DNA of 64,000 nt, taken from NCBI RefSeq assembly GCF_015355755.1, contig NZ_JACVEE010000001.1, positions 744,001 through 808,000 of the forward strand. The letters are read 5' to 3'. Below, piece by piece: positions 35,483 through 47,236 of the stretch. The translations under genes were made by a program, and so were the position numbers. The DNA comes from Nocardia sp. XZ_19_385 (GTDB lineage Bacteria > Actinomycetota > Actinomycetes > Mycobacteriales > Mycobacteriaceae). Below the pieces are notes generated by a model, which had not been told where the DNA came from, did no database searches, and worked only from the letters and a program-made list of their open reading frames with translations. Numbering within the stretch: the stretch's first letter is position 1; each line of letters starts with the position of its first letter.

Positions 35483-36964
35483 GTGTCGGTACTCATCGCA
35501 GGCGCCGGACCCACCGGATTGACCCTGGCCATCGATCTCGCCCGGCGAGGCATCGAGGTGCGGCTCATCGATCAGGCATCCGAGTTCTTCGCAGGCTCCC
35601 GCGGTGACGGCATCCAGCCCCGCACGCTGGAAGTATTCGAGGATCTCGGCGTACTCCACGCCGTACTGGCAGCCGGAACACCGACCCCGGTGCTGCGCGC
35701 GTACTTCGGCGGTGAGTTCGTCGGCGAGCGCCGGATGGCCGAGCCCGTCGCGCCCACACCGGCGATCCCCTACCCCAACCTCTGGGTACTCGGCCAGTCA
35801 CGCACCGAAGCGATCCTGCGGGATCGGCTCGCCGAATTCGGGGTGCGCGTGGATCTGGGTACAGCGCTGCTCTCTTTCGAACAGGACGCCACCGGCATCA
35901 CCGCAACCCTCTCCGGCGGTGAAACCGTCCGCGCCGCATACCTTGTCGGCGCCGACGGCGGTCGCAGCACCGTCCGCAAAGCCCTCGGCATCCCCTTCGA
36001 AGGAACCACTGACGAATCCATCCGAATGCTGCTCGGCGACGTCCGCGCCGACGCACTGGACCACGACTTCGGCTACTGGTTCGCCGCCTCCGCCGACCGC
36101 CCCATGGAGGGAATCGCCCTGTCCCCGCTGCCCGGCGGCCGCCACTTCCAGCTGGCCGTACCGCTCCCCCACCACGTCGAACCAACCCTGAAAACCCTGC
36201 AGGAGTTCATCGACCGCTACTCGACCCGCACCGACATCACCCTGACCGACCTGACCTGGGCGACGGTATGGCGCCCGAATATCCGCCTGGCCCAGCGCTT
36301 CCGAGCAAACCGCGTGTTCCTCGCCGGCGACGCCGCCCACGTCCACCCACCCACCGGCGGCCAGGGCATGAACACCGGCATCCAGGACGCCTACAACCTC
36401 GGCTGGAAACTCGCCGCCGCCCTAACCGGCGACGAATCCTGGCTGGACAGTTACGAATCCGAACGCCGCACCGTCGCGGCGCGAGTTCTCGGTGTGAGCA
36501 CCGAACTGCTGGACAAGCTGGTCGACGGCCACGAAGACGCCATGGAACGCGGCGAGCAGACGCGCCAACTGGATATCAGCTACCGCTCGCCCGCCGATAC
36601 CGGCGCACTCGTCGCCGGTGATCGCGCCCCGGACGCGCCGCTGCAAGACGCTGCCGGACATCCGGTCCGGCTTTTCGATCTGTTCCACGGTCCGCATTCG
36701 ACGGTGCTGCACTTCGGCGAAACAGGCCCGCTGCCAACCGAGTCCGATGAGTACGCCGTCCTACGCCCGGGAATGGCCGCGAACGGCCCCTACCTGGTCG
36801 ATGTGGATGGTCACGCCTACGCCGCGTACCACGCCGCCGACGGAACCACCGTCCACGTCCGCCCCGACAACTACGTGGCAGCTGTCGACGGCGCGGCGCT
36901 CACCGTGGCTCGGGTGAATCACGCACACACCTTGTCTCCCACCGAGTTCGGATCCTTCAGATAG
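35483..36964 (+). CDS. FAD-dependent aromatic monooxygenase (PHBH-type)
   Basis: This 493-residue group A flavin monooxygenase has FAD motif IAGAGPTGLTLAIDLARRG at the N-terminus, DG near the middle (YLVGADGGRSTVRKALG) and the second FAD motif FLAGDAAHVHPPTGGQGMNTG. After about residue 390 comes a thioredoxin-like C-terminal domain, as in phenol and polyketide hydroxylases. The GTG start follows AGGAG. Its last 46 bases are antisense to the end of the convergent hydrolase gene. Confidence 0.92.
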   Translation: MSVLIAGAGPTGLTLAIDLARRGIEVRLIDQASEFFAGSRGDGIQPRTLEVFEDLGVLHAVLAAGTPTPVLRAYFGGEFVGERRMAEPVAPTPAIPYPNLWVLGQSRTEAILRDRLAEFGVRVDLGTALLSFEQDATGITATLSGGETVRAAYLVGADGGRSTVRKALGIPFEGTTDESIRMLLGDVRADALDHDFGYWFAASADRPMEGIALSPLPGGRHFQLAVPLPHHVEPTLKTLQEFIDRYSTRTDITLTDLTWATVWRPNIRLAQRFRANRVFLAGDAAHVHPPTGGQGMNTGIQDAYNLGWKLAAALTGDESWLDSYESERRTVAARVLGVSTELLDKLVDGHEDAMERGEQTRQLDISYRSPADTGALVAGDRAPDAPLQDAAGHPVRLFDLFHGPHSTVLHFGETGPLPTESDEYAVLRPGMAANGPYLVDVDGHAYAAYHAADGTTVHVRPDNYVAAVDGAALTVARVNHAHTLSPTEFGSFR

Positions 36965-38475
36965 CGGACCACCTCGGCGTCGACGCAGCTGTTCTCGTCA
37001 TTGAAGACGGCACAGTGTCCATCGCCCTCACGGATGAGCAGCGGGCTCGTCATGTACTTCGCCATCCGCTCGGCATTGCCGACGGGAGTGGTCGGGTCGT
37101 GACGAGTACCAACGAAGAGCAACCGCGCGGCTGATTCGATGCGGGAGGGCGCCAAGGGGAGAGCCTTGCCCGGAATTATCTTGCCCGGGAAAGGCCACAG
37201 GTCGCAGTCTTCCAATGGGAACTCCGCAGGGCGCGGGTCGTAGTTGTCGTAGGTCGCGGCGTCATATCTGGCCGCCGCCTGCTGCTGCCTGGCCGCGCGA
37301 TCAGCAGTCGGTTCTGCGATATCGGTACAGGTTATGGCGGTAATCGCGTTGGTGCCAGCACTGTCCTGCCAGTCAGCGAAACGCCGGATCGTCGTGCCGT
37401 CGCCCTGTCGGACCTCTTGCAGCGCGCGGAGATACGGCTCCCACATGGACCGCCACAGCAGGCCGGTATAGGTCGCCACAAGGATGTCGTCCGCCCTCAC
37501 CGCCTCGCCCTCGTCAGCGGGCACCGGAGCCGAGTCGGCGTCGCGCAACAACTGCTGGAAAGTCGCCTCGGCGATCGCCGGGTCGTCGCCGAGCGGGCAT
37601 TCCGCGTCATATTCATCAGCACAGAAGGCGGCCAGCCGGGTGAAGGTGGCTTGATAGCCGCGGTTTTGACCGACTATCCACTCGTGCGGCCGCTCGGCGA
37701 TATCGACGACGCCATCGAGCACCGCAGCGCGGTAGTTGTGTGGAAAGCGCAGCGCGTACATCGCGGCGATCTGGGTGCCGTAGGAGTAGGCGAGCAGGTT
37801 GATCTGCTTCTCCCCCAGCACCGCTCGCAGCAGGTCGACATCGTTCGTCGCCTCATCGGAACCAATGTGGCGCAAAACGTGGAGTCCGGTGTCGCGTACA
37901 CAGGCCGCGACCTCCGCTCGCTCGGCTGCCTCGATCGCCTCGGTGTCATCGGTCGTGCTGTCGGTATCCAGCCCACCTGCGCACTGGATCAACGGCGTGG
38001 ACCGGCCGACGCCGCGCGGGTCGTAAGAGACGATGTCGAACTGCTCGCGCACTTCCGGCGGATAGGCCGACTCGATCAATCCCAGTCCCTCGCCGCCAGG
38101 CCCGCCGCTGATGGCGAGCAACGCGCCCTTCCTCGCCCCGCTCGCCGGCAGCCGCGATACCGCGAGCCGAACCGTCGGCACCTCGGCGATCGAACGTCCT
38201 TGCACGCCTTGATAATCGAGCGGCGCCCACACCTGCGCACACTGCTGCCCCGCGATCGGCTCGGTGAACCACTCGCCGGTCACCCCGTCTCCGCAGGTGA
38301 CCCAGTCGACGGATTGCCCATAGAACGCGTCCAGGCCCGGCGCGGCGCCTGTCGCACGAGCGTCCGGCAGGTCAGCGGAACAACCGCTGAGAGACGACGC
38401 GAAGGTAGCGAATACAGCGATCGCACACGTCGCCTTCGCAGCCCAAGAAGGGACCGGGTGGTACTTTTCACTCAC
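36919..38475 (-). CDS. Secreted alpha/beta hydrolase, tripeptidyl aminopeptidase-like lipoprotein
   Basis: This 518-residue protein has a signal sequence with lipobox LSGC (Cys about 32). Its fold has an oxyanion motif ISGGPGGEG, nucleophile elbow AYSYGTQIAAMYA, and a C-terminal TAP-like region with Asp in GTRHDPTTPVGNA and His in GDGHCAVF, giving Ser/Asp/His. Streptomyces relatives release N-terminal tripeptides. Several cysteine pairs suggest extracellular disulfides. Three-prime end overlaps the monooxygenase gene. Confidence 0.9.
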   Translation of the reverse strand: MSEKYHPVPSWAAKATCAIAVFATFASSLSGCSADLPDARATGAAPGLDAFYGQSVDWVTCGDGVTGEWFTEPIAGQQCAQVWAPLDYQGVQGRSIAEVPTVRLAVSRLPASGARKGALLAISGGPGGEGLGLIESAYPPEVREQFDIVSYDPRGVGRSTPLIQCAGGLDTDSTTDDTEAIEAAERAEVAACVRDTGLHVLRHIGSDEATNDVDLLRAVLGEKQINLLAYSYGTQIAAMYALRFPHNYRAAVLDGVVDIAERPHEWIVGQNRGYQATFTRLAAFCADEYDAECPLGDDPAIAEATFQQLLRDADSAPVPADEGEAVRADDILVATYTGLLWRSMWEPYLRALQEVRQGDGTTIRRFADWQDSAGTNAITAITCTDIAEPTADRAARQQQAAARYDAATYDNYDPRPAEFPLEDCDLWPFPGKIIPGKALPLAPSRIESAARLLFVGTRHDPTTPVGNAERMAKYMTSPLLIREGDGHCAVFNDENSCVDAEVVRYLKDPNSVGDKVCA

Positions 38476-38520
38476 GCGCAGAAGTTAGCAGCGCTCAACA
38501 CAATTGAAACAATCAGCGAC

Positions 38521-39534
38521 TCAGCTGAAGAAGCTGCCGATCGTGTCCCAGCCGAGCACGGAGTCGACCGCGAGTCCGCAGAAGACCACGGCCAGATAGT
38601 TGTTGGACTGCAAGAAGAGGCGCAGTGGCTTGACCGACTCGCCGCGGCGCACACCGGAATACAGCTGGTGGGCCATGAGCAGGAACCATGCTCCGGCGAC
38701 CAGCGCCACGGCCGCGTAGATGACACCGGTCGCGGGCGCGAGCGCCAGCGTGGTGAGGACAGTCAGCCAGGTGTAGATGACGATCTGCTTGGTCACCACC
38801 TGCTCGGTCGCGACGACCGGAAGCATCGGCACCCCGGCCGCCCGGTAGTCCTCCTTGTAGCGCATTGCCAGCGCCCAGGTGTGCGGCGGCGTCCAGAAGA
38901 AGATGACGCCGAACAGCGCGATCGCGGGCCACCCGATGCCGCCGGTCGCCGCGGACCAGCCGACCAGCGCGGGCATGCAGCCGGCGGCCCCGCCCCACAC
39001 CACGTTCTGCGAGGTACGGCGCTTGAGGCCGAGGGTGTAGACGAAGACGTAGAACAGAATGGTCGCGACTACGAGCAACCCGCTGAGCAGATTCGCCTGC
39101 CACCACAGCCATGCGAACGACGCAACGCCAAGCAGCACACCGAAAATGAAGGCGTTGCGGGTCGGCACGGCCTCGCGCGCGAGCGGGCGCTTGGCGGTCC
39201 GCTTCATGACCTTGTCGATATCGGCGTCGGCGACGCAGTTCAGCGTGTTGGCGCTCGCGGCGCCCATCCAGCCGCCGAACAGGGTGACCAGGATCAGCCG
39301 GATATCGACGTTGCCGCGGTCGGCGAGCAGCATCGTCGGAATCGTCGCGACGAGCAGCAGCTCGATGACTCGCGGTTTGGTCAGCGCGATGTAGGCGAGG
39401 GGGCGGCGCAGTAGTCGGGAGACGAGCCCGTCACCTTGCAGCCGGTCGGCGAGAACTGTCGAAGAGCCGTGCGCGTCCGCGATATTCCCCGGCGCAGGAG
39501 CGGGATTGTCACCCGGCTGTTGCCCAATCCGCAC
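38521..39534 (-). CDS. ctaB: CtaB protohaem IX farnesyltransferase
   Basis: This 337-residue UbiA-family membrane enzyme has allylic-diphosphate motifs [20 protein letters not shown] and [14 protein letters not shown] and about nine transmembrane helices. It makes haem O from haem B, the step before CtaA. The GTG 39534 is preferred over an upstream ATG because AGGAGAGACA directly precedes it. Divergent from tkt, as in mycobacteria. Confidence 0.95.
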   Translation of the reverse strand: MRIGQQPGDNPAPAPGNIADAHGSSTVLADRLQGDGLVSRLLRRPLAYIALTKPRVIELLLVATIPTMLLADRGNVDIRLILVTLFGGWMGAASANTLNCVADADIDKVMKRTAKRPLAREAVPTRNAFIFGVLLGVASFAWLWWQANLLSGLLVVATILFYVFVYTLGLKRRTSQNVVWGGAAGCMPALVGWSAATGGIGWPAIALFGVIFFWTPPHTWALAMRYKEDYRAAGVPMLPVVATEQVVTKQIVIYTWLTVLTTLALAPATGVIYAAVALVAGAWFLLMAHQLYSGVRRGESVKPLRLFLQSNNYLAVVFCGLAVDSVLGWDTIGSFFS

Positions 39535-39813
39535 TGTCTCTCCTCGCACGTTTGTGCATCGCATCCGGCCATGGAATTCGCAGCCCGCAACCCCAGCGGC
39601 GCGGCTACTACTACAGAGGATGGTAGACCCTCGCCGGGGGTGCTCCCGCTCGCGCCCCCGCCCGGTAGCCGCGCGCAGGAGCGTTTCGACCGGTCGGTAG
39701 TCGTCAATACCCGCCGGTAAGGCGGGTTACCGCAATGCCGGTCATGAGGCACATCTAGGGTGGTGTGGACGCACTCCCTTGTCGACGAAACCAATGTCAG
39801 GAGAACCTCGGTC
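39535..39813. promoter_or_regulatory. ctaB/tkt divergent intergenic region
   Basis: This 279-base gap must hold both promoters. A compact hairpin ACCCGCC-GGTAA-GGCGGGT lies at 39709-39727. Downstream, TTACCG...CATCTAGGGT (about 39727-39765) could serve as a weak tkt promoter, followed by the tkt ribosome-binding site AGGAG. Nothing else is recognised. Confidence 0.4.
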
Positions 39814-41955
<2,142 letters not shown>

Positions 41956-41960
41956 AACCA

Positions 41961-43091
41961 ATGTCGCAGAACGAGAATCTCGCCGCCCTCTCCGCGGCCG
42001 GTGTCTCCGTCTGGCTCGACGACCTCTCCCGGGACCGCATCCAGTCCGGCAATCTGGCCGAGCTGATCAACACCCGCAGCGTCGTCGGCGTCACCACCAA
42101 CCCGACCATCTTCCAGGGCGCGCTGAGCCAGGGCCACGCCTACGACAAGCAGGTCAAAGACCTTGCCGCACAGGGCGCGGACGTGGATTCGGCGATCCGC
42201 ACCATCACCACCGACGACGTGCGCTCGGCCTGTGACGTGCTCGCCGGGGTGTACGAGGCGTCCGGCGGCGTCGACGGCCGGGTCTCCATCGAGGTCGACC
42301 CGCGCTTCGCCTTCGACGCGGACAAGACCACCGCCCAGGCCATCGACCTGTGGAAGACGGTCGACCGCCCGAACCTGTTCATCAAGATCCCCGCGACCGA
42401 GGAAGGCCTGCCCGCGATCTCCGCGGTGCTGGCCGAGGGCATCAGCGTCAACGTGACGCTGATCTTCTCCGTCGCCCGCTACCGCGCGGTGATGGGCTCC
42501 TACCTCGACGGCATCAACAAGGCCAAGATCGCGGGCCACGATCCGGCCAAGATCCATTCCGTCGCTTCGTTCTTCGTCTCCCGCGTGGACACCGAGATCG
42601 ACAAGCGCCTGGAAGCGATCGGCACCCCGGAGGCGCTCGAGCTGCGCGGCCAGGCCGGTGTCGCCAACGCCCGCCTCGCCTACGCCGAGTACCAGGACGT
42701 GTTCGACGGCGGCAAGCACACCTCCACCTACTCGCACCTGGCCTCCTCCGGCGCCAACCGGCAGCGGCCGCTGTGGGCGTCGACCGGTGTGAAGAACCCG
42801 GATTACTCCGACACCCTCTACGTGACCGAACTGGTAGCGAAGAACACGGTGAACACGTTGCCGGAGAAGACCCTCGAGGCCTTCGCCGATCACGGCGAGA
42901 CCCGCGGCGACGCCATGAGCGGCACCGCGGACGAGGCGCAGGCGGTCTTCGACAAGCTCACCGCGGTCGGCATCGACCTCGACGACGTGTTCCGCGTGCT
43001 CGAACGCGAAGGCGTGGAGAAGTTCGAGAAGTCCTGGGAAGAGCTGCTTACCGCCACCGCCGAAGAACTGCGTGGAGCAGGGAGTAACTGA
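41961..43091 (+). CDS. tal: Transaldolase
   Basis: This 376-residue enzyme has [15 protein letters not shown] and [11 protein letters not shown], and the Schiff-base lysine is in [15 protein letters not shown]. It is the longer actinobacterial type. It begins 5 bases after tkt with AAGGGATAGAACC before the ATG, and exchanges dihydroxyacetone units with transketolase products. Confidence 0.97.
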   Translation: MSQNENLAALSAAGVSVWLDDLSRDRIQSGNLAELINTRSVVGVTTNPTIFQGALSQGHAYDKQVKDLAAQGADVDSAIRTITTDDVRSACDVLAGVYEASGGVDGRVSIEVDPRFAFDADKTTAQAIDLWKTVDRPNLFIKIPATEEGLPAISAVLAEGISVNVTLIFSVARYRAVMGSYLDGINKAKIAGHDPAKIHSVASFFVSRVDTEIDKRLEAIGTPEALELRGQAGVANARLAYAEYQDVFDGGKHTSTYSHLASSGANRQRPLWASTGVKNPDYSDTLYVTELVAKNTVNTLPEKTLEAFADHGETRGDAMSGTADEAQAVFDKLTAVGIDLDDVFRVLEREGVEKFEKSWEELLTATAEELRGAGSN

Positions 43092-43096
43092 CAACG

Positions 43097-44653
43097 ATGG
43101 CCGGCACAGCAGAGGTCAGCAAGAACCCGCTGCGTGACGAGCGGGATAAGCGGGTTCCGCGCATCGCGGGCCCGTGCAGCATGGTGATCTTCGGGGTCAC
43201 CGGCGATCTGTCCCGGAAGAAACTGATGCCGGCCATCTACGACCTGGCGAACCGGGGGCTGCTGCCCCCAGGTTTCGCGCTGGTCGGGTTCGCGCGGCGC
43301 GATTACGCGCAGGAGGATTTCGCGCAGGTCGTGCTCGACGCGGTGAAAGCGCACGCGCGCACGCCGTTTCGCCAGGAGGTCTGGGATCACCTGGCCGAAG
43401 GGTTCCGTTTCGTGCAGGGCAGTTTCGACGACGACGCGGCCTTCGCCAAGCTCGCCGAAACGCTGGCACAGCTGGACAAGGAACGCGGCACCGGCGGCAA
43501 TCACGCCTTCTATCTGTCGATTCCGCCGGACATGTTCCCGGTGGTGCTCGATCAGCTCTCCGAGCACAAGCTGGCCCACGGCCCCGGGCCGGTCGCCAAC
43601 GGGCGCGAGCCGTGGCGGCGGGTGGTGATCGAGAAGCCCTTCGGGCACGATCTGAAGAGCGCCGTCGAACTGAACACACTGGTCAACGGGGTGTTCCCCG
43701 AGGAGACGGTGTTCCGCATCGACCACTACCTCGGCAAGGAGACGGTGCAGAACCTGCTGGCGTTGCGTTTCGCGAACCAGCTGTTCGACCCGATCTGGAA
43801 CGCCAACTACGTCGACCATATCCAGATCACCATGGCCGAGGACATCGGATTGGGCGGGCGCGCGGGCTATTACGACGGCATCGGCGCCGCACGCGACGTC
43901 ATCCAGAACCATCTGCTGCAGTTGCTCGCGCTCACCGCGATGGAAGAGCCGATCAGCTTCCAGCCCAAGCAGTTGCAGATCGAGAAGATCAAGGTGCTCT
44001 CGGCAACCAAACTCGTTGCGCCCCTTGATGAGACGACCGCGCGCGGACAGTATTCCGAGGGCTGGCAGGGCGGCGAGCACGTGGTCGGGCTGCTCGACGA
44101 GGAGGGTTTCGACCCGCAGTCGCGCACCGAGACCTACGCCGCGATCACCCTCGAGGTGGACACCCGCCGCTGGGCCGGGGTGCCGTTCTACCTGCGCACC
44201 GGAAAACGCTTGGGGCGCCGGGTCACCGAGATCGCGATCGTGTTCAAACGCGCACCACACCTGCCCTTCGATCAGACCATGACCGAGGAACTCGGCCAGA
44301 ACGCACTCGTCATCCGGGTGCAGCCGGACGAGGGCATCACCATGCGATTCGGCTCGAAGGTGCCCGGATCCAGCATGGAGGTGCGCGACGTCAACATGGA
44401 TTTCAGCTACGGCGAAGCGTTCACCGAGTCCTCCCCCGAGGCCTACGAACGTCTCATCCTCGATGTGCTGCTCGGGGTGCCGTCGCTGTTCCCGGTGAAC
44501 GAGGAGGTCGAATTGTCTTGGAGCATCCTCGATCCGGTGATCGATCACTGGGCCGCGGGCGGTAAACCGGAGTCCTACGAGGCGGGCACCTGGGGTCCGT
44601 CCTCGGCCGACGAGATGCTGGAGCGCACCGGCCGGGAATGGCGGCGCCCGTGA
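43097..44653 (+). CDS. zwf: Glucose-6-phosphate 1-dehydrogenase
   Basis: This 518-residue enzyme has the NADP loop FGVTGDLSRKKLMP, the substrate motif VFRIDHYLGKETVQN and the C-terminal GVPSLFPVNEEVELSWSILDPV. It makes 6-phosphogluconolactone and NADPH. It starts 5 bases after tal. Activity in Actinobacteria needs OpcA, encoded next. Confidence 0.97.
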   Translation: MAGTAEVSKNPLRDERDKRVPRIAGPCSMVIFGVTGDLSRKKLMPAIYDLANRGLLPPGFALVGFARRDYAQEDFAQVVLDAVKAHARTPFRQEVWDHLAEGFRFVQGSFDDDAAFAKLAETLAQLDKERGTGGNHAFYLSIPPDMFPVVLDQLSEHKLAHGPGPVANGREPWRRVVIEKPFGHDLKSAVELNTLVNGVFPEETVFRIDHYLGKETVQNLLALRFANQLFDPIWNANYVDHIQITMAEDIGLGGRAGYYDGIGAARDVIQNHLLQLLALTAMEEPISFQPKQLQIEKIKVLSATKLVAPLDETTARGQYSEGWQGGEHVVGLLDEEGFDPQSRTETYAAITLEVDTRRWAGVPFYLRTGKRLGRRVTEIAIVFKRAPHLPFDQTMTEELGQNALVIRVQPDEGITMRFGSKVPGSSMEVRDVNMDFSYGEAFTESSPEAYERLILDVLLGVPSLFPVNEEVELSWSILDPVIDHWAAGGKPESYEAGTWGPSSADEMLERTGREWRRP

Positions 44654-45558
44654 TCGTCGACATGCTCGACACCACCACCGGCGCGGTCACCAAGCGCCTG
44701 GTGCAGCTGCGCGAAAGCAACGGTGTCATCACCATGGGCCGGGTGCTCACCCTCGTGGTGTGCACCTTGGACAGCTCCGAAGCCGAAGACGCGATCGACG
44801 CCGCCAACGACGCCAGCCGCGAACATCCTTGCCGCGTGGTGGTTTTGGCGCGCGGCGACCGGGAGGCGCCGACCAAGCTGGACGCGCAGATCCGTGTCGG
44901 CGGCGACGCGGGCGCGGCCGAGGTCATCGTGCTGCGGTTGCAGGGCGAGCTGATCAACCACGAATCCAGTGTGGTGATCCCGTTCCTGCTGCCCGACACT
45001 CCCGTGGTCGCCTGGTGGCCGCGTGGGGCGCCGGAGTTCCCGTCGAAGGATTCGGTGGGCCGCCTGGCGACCCGCCGCATCACCGACGCCACCTTCGCGC
45101 CGGACCCGCAGGACACCATCAAGAAGCGGCTCGACTCCTACGCGCCCGGCGACACCGACCTGGCCTGGAGCCGGATCACCTACTGGCGGGCGCTGCTGAC
45201 CGCAGCCTTGGACCAGCCGCCGTTCGAGCCGATCGAGAACGTGACGATCTCCGGCCTGCGCGAGGAACCGGCGCTGGACATGCTGGCCGGTTGGCTGGCC
45301 GGGCGGCTCGGCTGCCCGGTGCATCGCCAGACCGGTGAGCTCCGGGTGGAACTGCACCGCTCCTCGGTGTCCATCGCCATCCAGCGCCCCCAGCACGGCC
45401 GCACCGCCACCCTGACCCGCACCGGCGACCCCGATCAGCGAATTGCCCTGGCCCGCCGGGAAACCCGCGACTGCCTCGCCGAAGAACTGCGTCGCCTGGA
45501 TGCCGACGAGATCTACGTCGAGGCCCTCGCCGGAATCGAGAAGGTGATCTATGACTGA
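44650..45558 (+). CDS. opcA: OpcA, glucose-6-phosphate dehydrogenase assembly protein
   Basis: This 302-residue protein matches the OpcA/Rv1446c family: TLVVCTLDSSEAEDAIDAANDASREHPCRV, TPVVAWWPRGAPEFPSKDSVGRLATRRI and YAPGDTDLAWSRITYWRALL. It forms a complex with Zwf and raises its activity. GTG start in a GTGA overlap with zwf; the end overlaps pgl by 8 bases, so all three are translationally linked. Confidence 0.95.
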   Translation: MIVDMLDTTTGAVTKRLVQLRESNGVITMGRVLTLVVCTLDSSEAEDAIDAANDASREHPCRVVVLARGDREAPTKLDAQIRVGGDAGAAEVIVLRLQGELINHESSVVIPFLLPDTPVVAWWPRGAPEFPSKDSVGRLATRRITDATFAPDPQDTIKKRLDSYAPGDTDLAWSRITYWRALLTAALDQPPFEPIENVTISGLREEPALDMLAGWLAGRLGCPVHRQTGELRVELHRSSVSIAIQRPQHGRTATLTRTGDPDQRIALARRETRDCLAEELRRLDADEIYVEALAGIEKVIYD

Positions 45559-46294
45559 CCGCACCCCCGCCGACACCGTCGAAGTTCACCCCGACACCGA
45601 AGCGCTGGTCGCCGCGGCCGCCGTCCGCTTCGTCGAGGTCGTCGTGGCGGCCCAAGCCGCCCGCGGCTCCGCCTCCGTCGTCCTCACCGGCGGCGGCACC
45701 GGCATCGGCCTGCTCAAACGGGTCCGCAAGTCCCCCGGCACGATCGACTGGTCCAAACTCGACATCTTCTGGGGTGACGAACGTTTCGTCCCCGCCGCGG
45801 ACCCGGAACGCAACGAACTCCAAGCCCGCGAAGCCCTCCTCGACCATGTCCCGGTCACCCCGTCCCGCGTCCATCCGGTCGCTTCCTCCGACGGCGAATA
45901 CCCCGACCCGATCGAGGCCGCCGCCGAGTACTCGGCCGCCGTCCACGCCCACCTCGCCGAACACGGCTCCTTCGACCTCCACCTGCTCGGTATGGGCGGC
46001 GAAGGCCACGTCAACTCCCTGTTCCCCGACACCGACGCGGTCCGCGAAGACCACGAACTCGTTGTCGCGGTGACGAATTCGCCGAAACCCCCACCGGTCC
46101 GCGTCACCTTGACGCTGCCCGCTGTCCGCCGCACGCGCCACGTCGTGCTGGTTGTCGGCGGAGCCGCTAAGGCCGAAGCCGTCGCCGCCGCTATCGCTGG
46201 CGCCAAGGCCGTCGACATCCCAGCTGCCGGTGCGCAGGGCACGGAGTCGACTACCTGGCTCCTCGACAAGGACGCGGCCGCGGACCTCGGGTAG
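45551..46294 (+). CDS. pgl: 6-phosphogluconolactonase
   Basis: This 247-residue NagB-fold lactonase has VVLTGGGTGIGLLKRV, FWGDERFVPAADPERNE and HLLGMGGEGHVNSLFPDTDAV. It hydrolyses the Zwf product. Last gene of the pentose phosphate operon; overlaps opcA by 8 bases. Confidence 0.95.
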   Translation: MTDRTPADTVEVHPDTEALVAAAAVRFVEVVVAAQAARGSASVVLTGGGTGIGLLKRVRKSPGTIDWSKLDIFWGDERFVPAADPERNELQAREALLDHVPVTPSRVHPVASSDGEYPDPIEAAAEYSAAVHAHLAEHGSFDLHLLGMGGEGHVNSLFPDTDAVREDHELVVAVTNSPKPPPVRVTLTLPAVRRTRHVVLVVGGAAKAEAVAAAIAGAKAVDIPAAGAQGTESTTWLLDKDAAADLG

Positions 46295-46680
46295 CCGGCC
46301 AGTCCTGTCATCCACGCTGCCAACGGCCTCCAAACCATGAACATAGAGGCCGACAGCGGCGCGAGCCTGATCGAATCCTTCGCTGACCACTCCCCGCCGA
46401 TCAGCCGCTGATCCCGGAGGCCAACGGCGGGGCCGGAACCTAGGCCTCGCCGCGGCCGTCGACGCTGACCGGCTGCGGAGAACCATTGCGCGAGTAACCG
46501 ATCCGCGGTGGCTCCGGAGGCCACCGCGGGCGGCTGCGCAGCAACCAGGCGACGGCTCCGGCCAGCGCGACAGCGACCGCGGCATCGAGGCGGTGACGAG
46601 AATGTGCGGATACAAGACCTCCTGGCAGGGGTGTGAAGCATCAACAAGATCTGTGAAAGCATTGGCGGGCCTCTGACGGA
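46295..46680. other. Non-coding stretch after pgl with a possible broken small membrane gene
   Basis: This 386-base gap holds, on the minus strand at 46440-46640, an open frame that reads like a membrane segment and tail (LDAAVAVALAGAVAWLLRSR, then PEPPRIGYSRNG, ending in TAG). It has no start codon. An AGGAGGTC-TTG ribosome-binding site and start lie upstream (about 46618-46627) but in another frame, as expected if one frameshift had broken a gene of about 60 codons. The remainder shows only short GC-rich inverted repeats. Confidence 0.35.
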
Positions 46681-47124
46681 ATGAGCTGCCAGACTGTGGA
46701 CGTGTCCAGCAGCAACTCTCGCAAACCGTTCTTGCTCGCCTTTCCAGGGCCGTTGCGCGATCAATTGGTTGCGGCTGTCCTGTCCGGCGAGAAGGTCTCG
46801 ACAACCGGGCTGCTCGCCGACTACGAGGCGGCGCGGGAGGAACTCCCGGTGATCGGCGAACGCTCGGGGCTCATCGATTCCGACGGCCGCGAGGTCGCGG
46901 TGATCGAGGTGACGGACGTGCGGGTGTTGCCGCTCGGCGCGGTCGACCTGCAGCACGCGCTCGACGAGGGCGAGGGATATGGCTCGGTCGCGGAGTGGCG
47001 GACCGGACATGAGCGGTTCTGGCACAGCGCGAAGATGCGGAAGGCGCTAGGGAACCCGGAGTTCACTGTCGATGACGAAACGCTGGTGGTCGCAGAGCGG
47101 TTCCGGGTGGTGCGGTCGGGCTGA
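46681..47124 (+). CDS. ASCH-domain protein
   Basis: The protein has up to 147 residues. The ASCH fold pattern is visible: LVAAVLSGEKVSTTGLLADYE with the G-x-K-x-x-T/S motif, then VIGERSGLIDSDGREVAVIEVTDVRVLPLG, and a C-terminal RFWHSAKM..VVAERFRVV. ASCH domains are thought to bind RNA or modified nucleosides. No ribosome-binding site precedes the ATG; GTG at 46696 or 46702 are alternative starts. Confidence 0.82.
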   Translation: MSCQTVDVSSSNSRKPFLLAFPGPLRDQLVAAVLSGEKVSTTGLLADYEAAREELPVIGERSGLIDSDGREVAVIEVTDVRVLPLGAVDLQHALDEGEGYGSVAEWRTGHERFWHSAKMRKALGNPEFTVDDETLVVAERFRVVRSG

Positions 47125-47236
47125 GCCCCGGCGCCACCGGAAATCTTTCGGCTGAATTCGCACCGGTCGGGATTTTTTCGAGGAATCGGCGTGGAATCTG
47201 GTGACTCGGACGGCGTTTGTCGGCAATGATCGCTGC

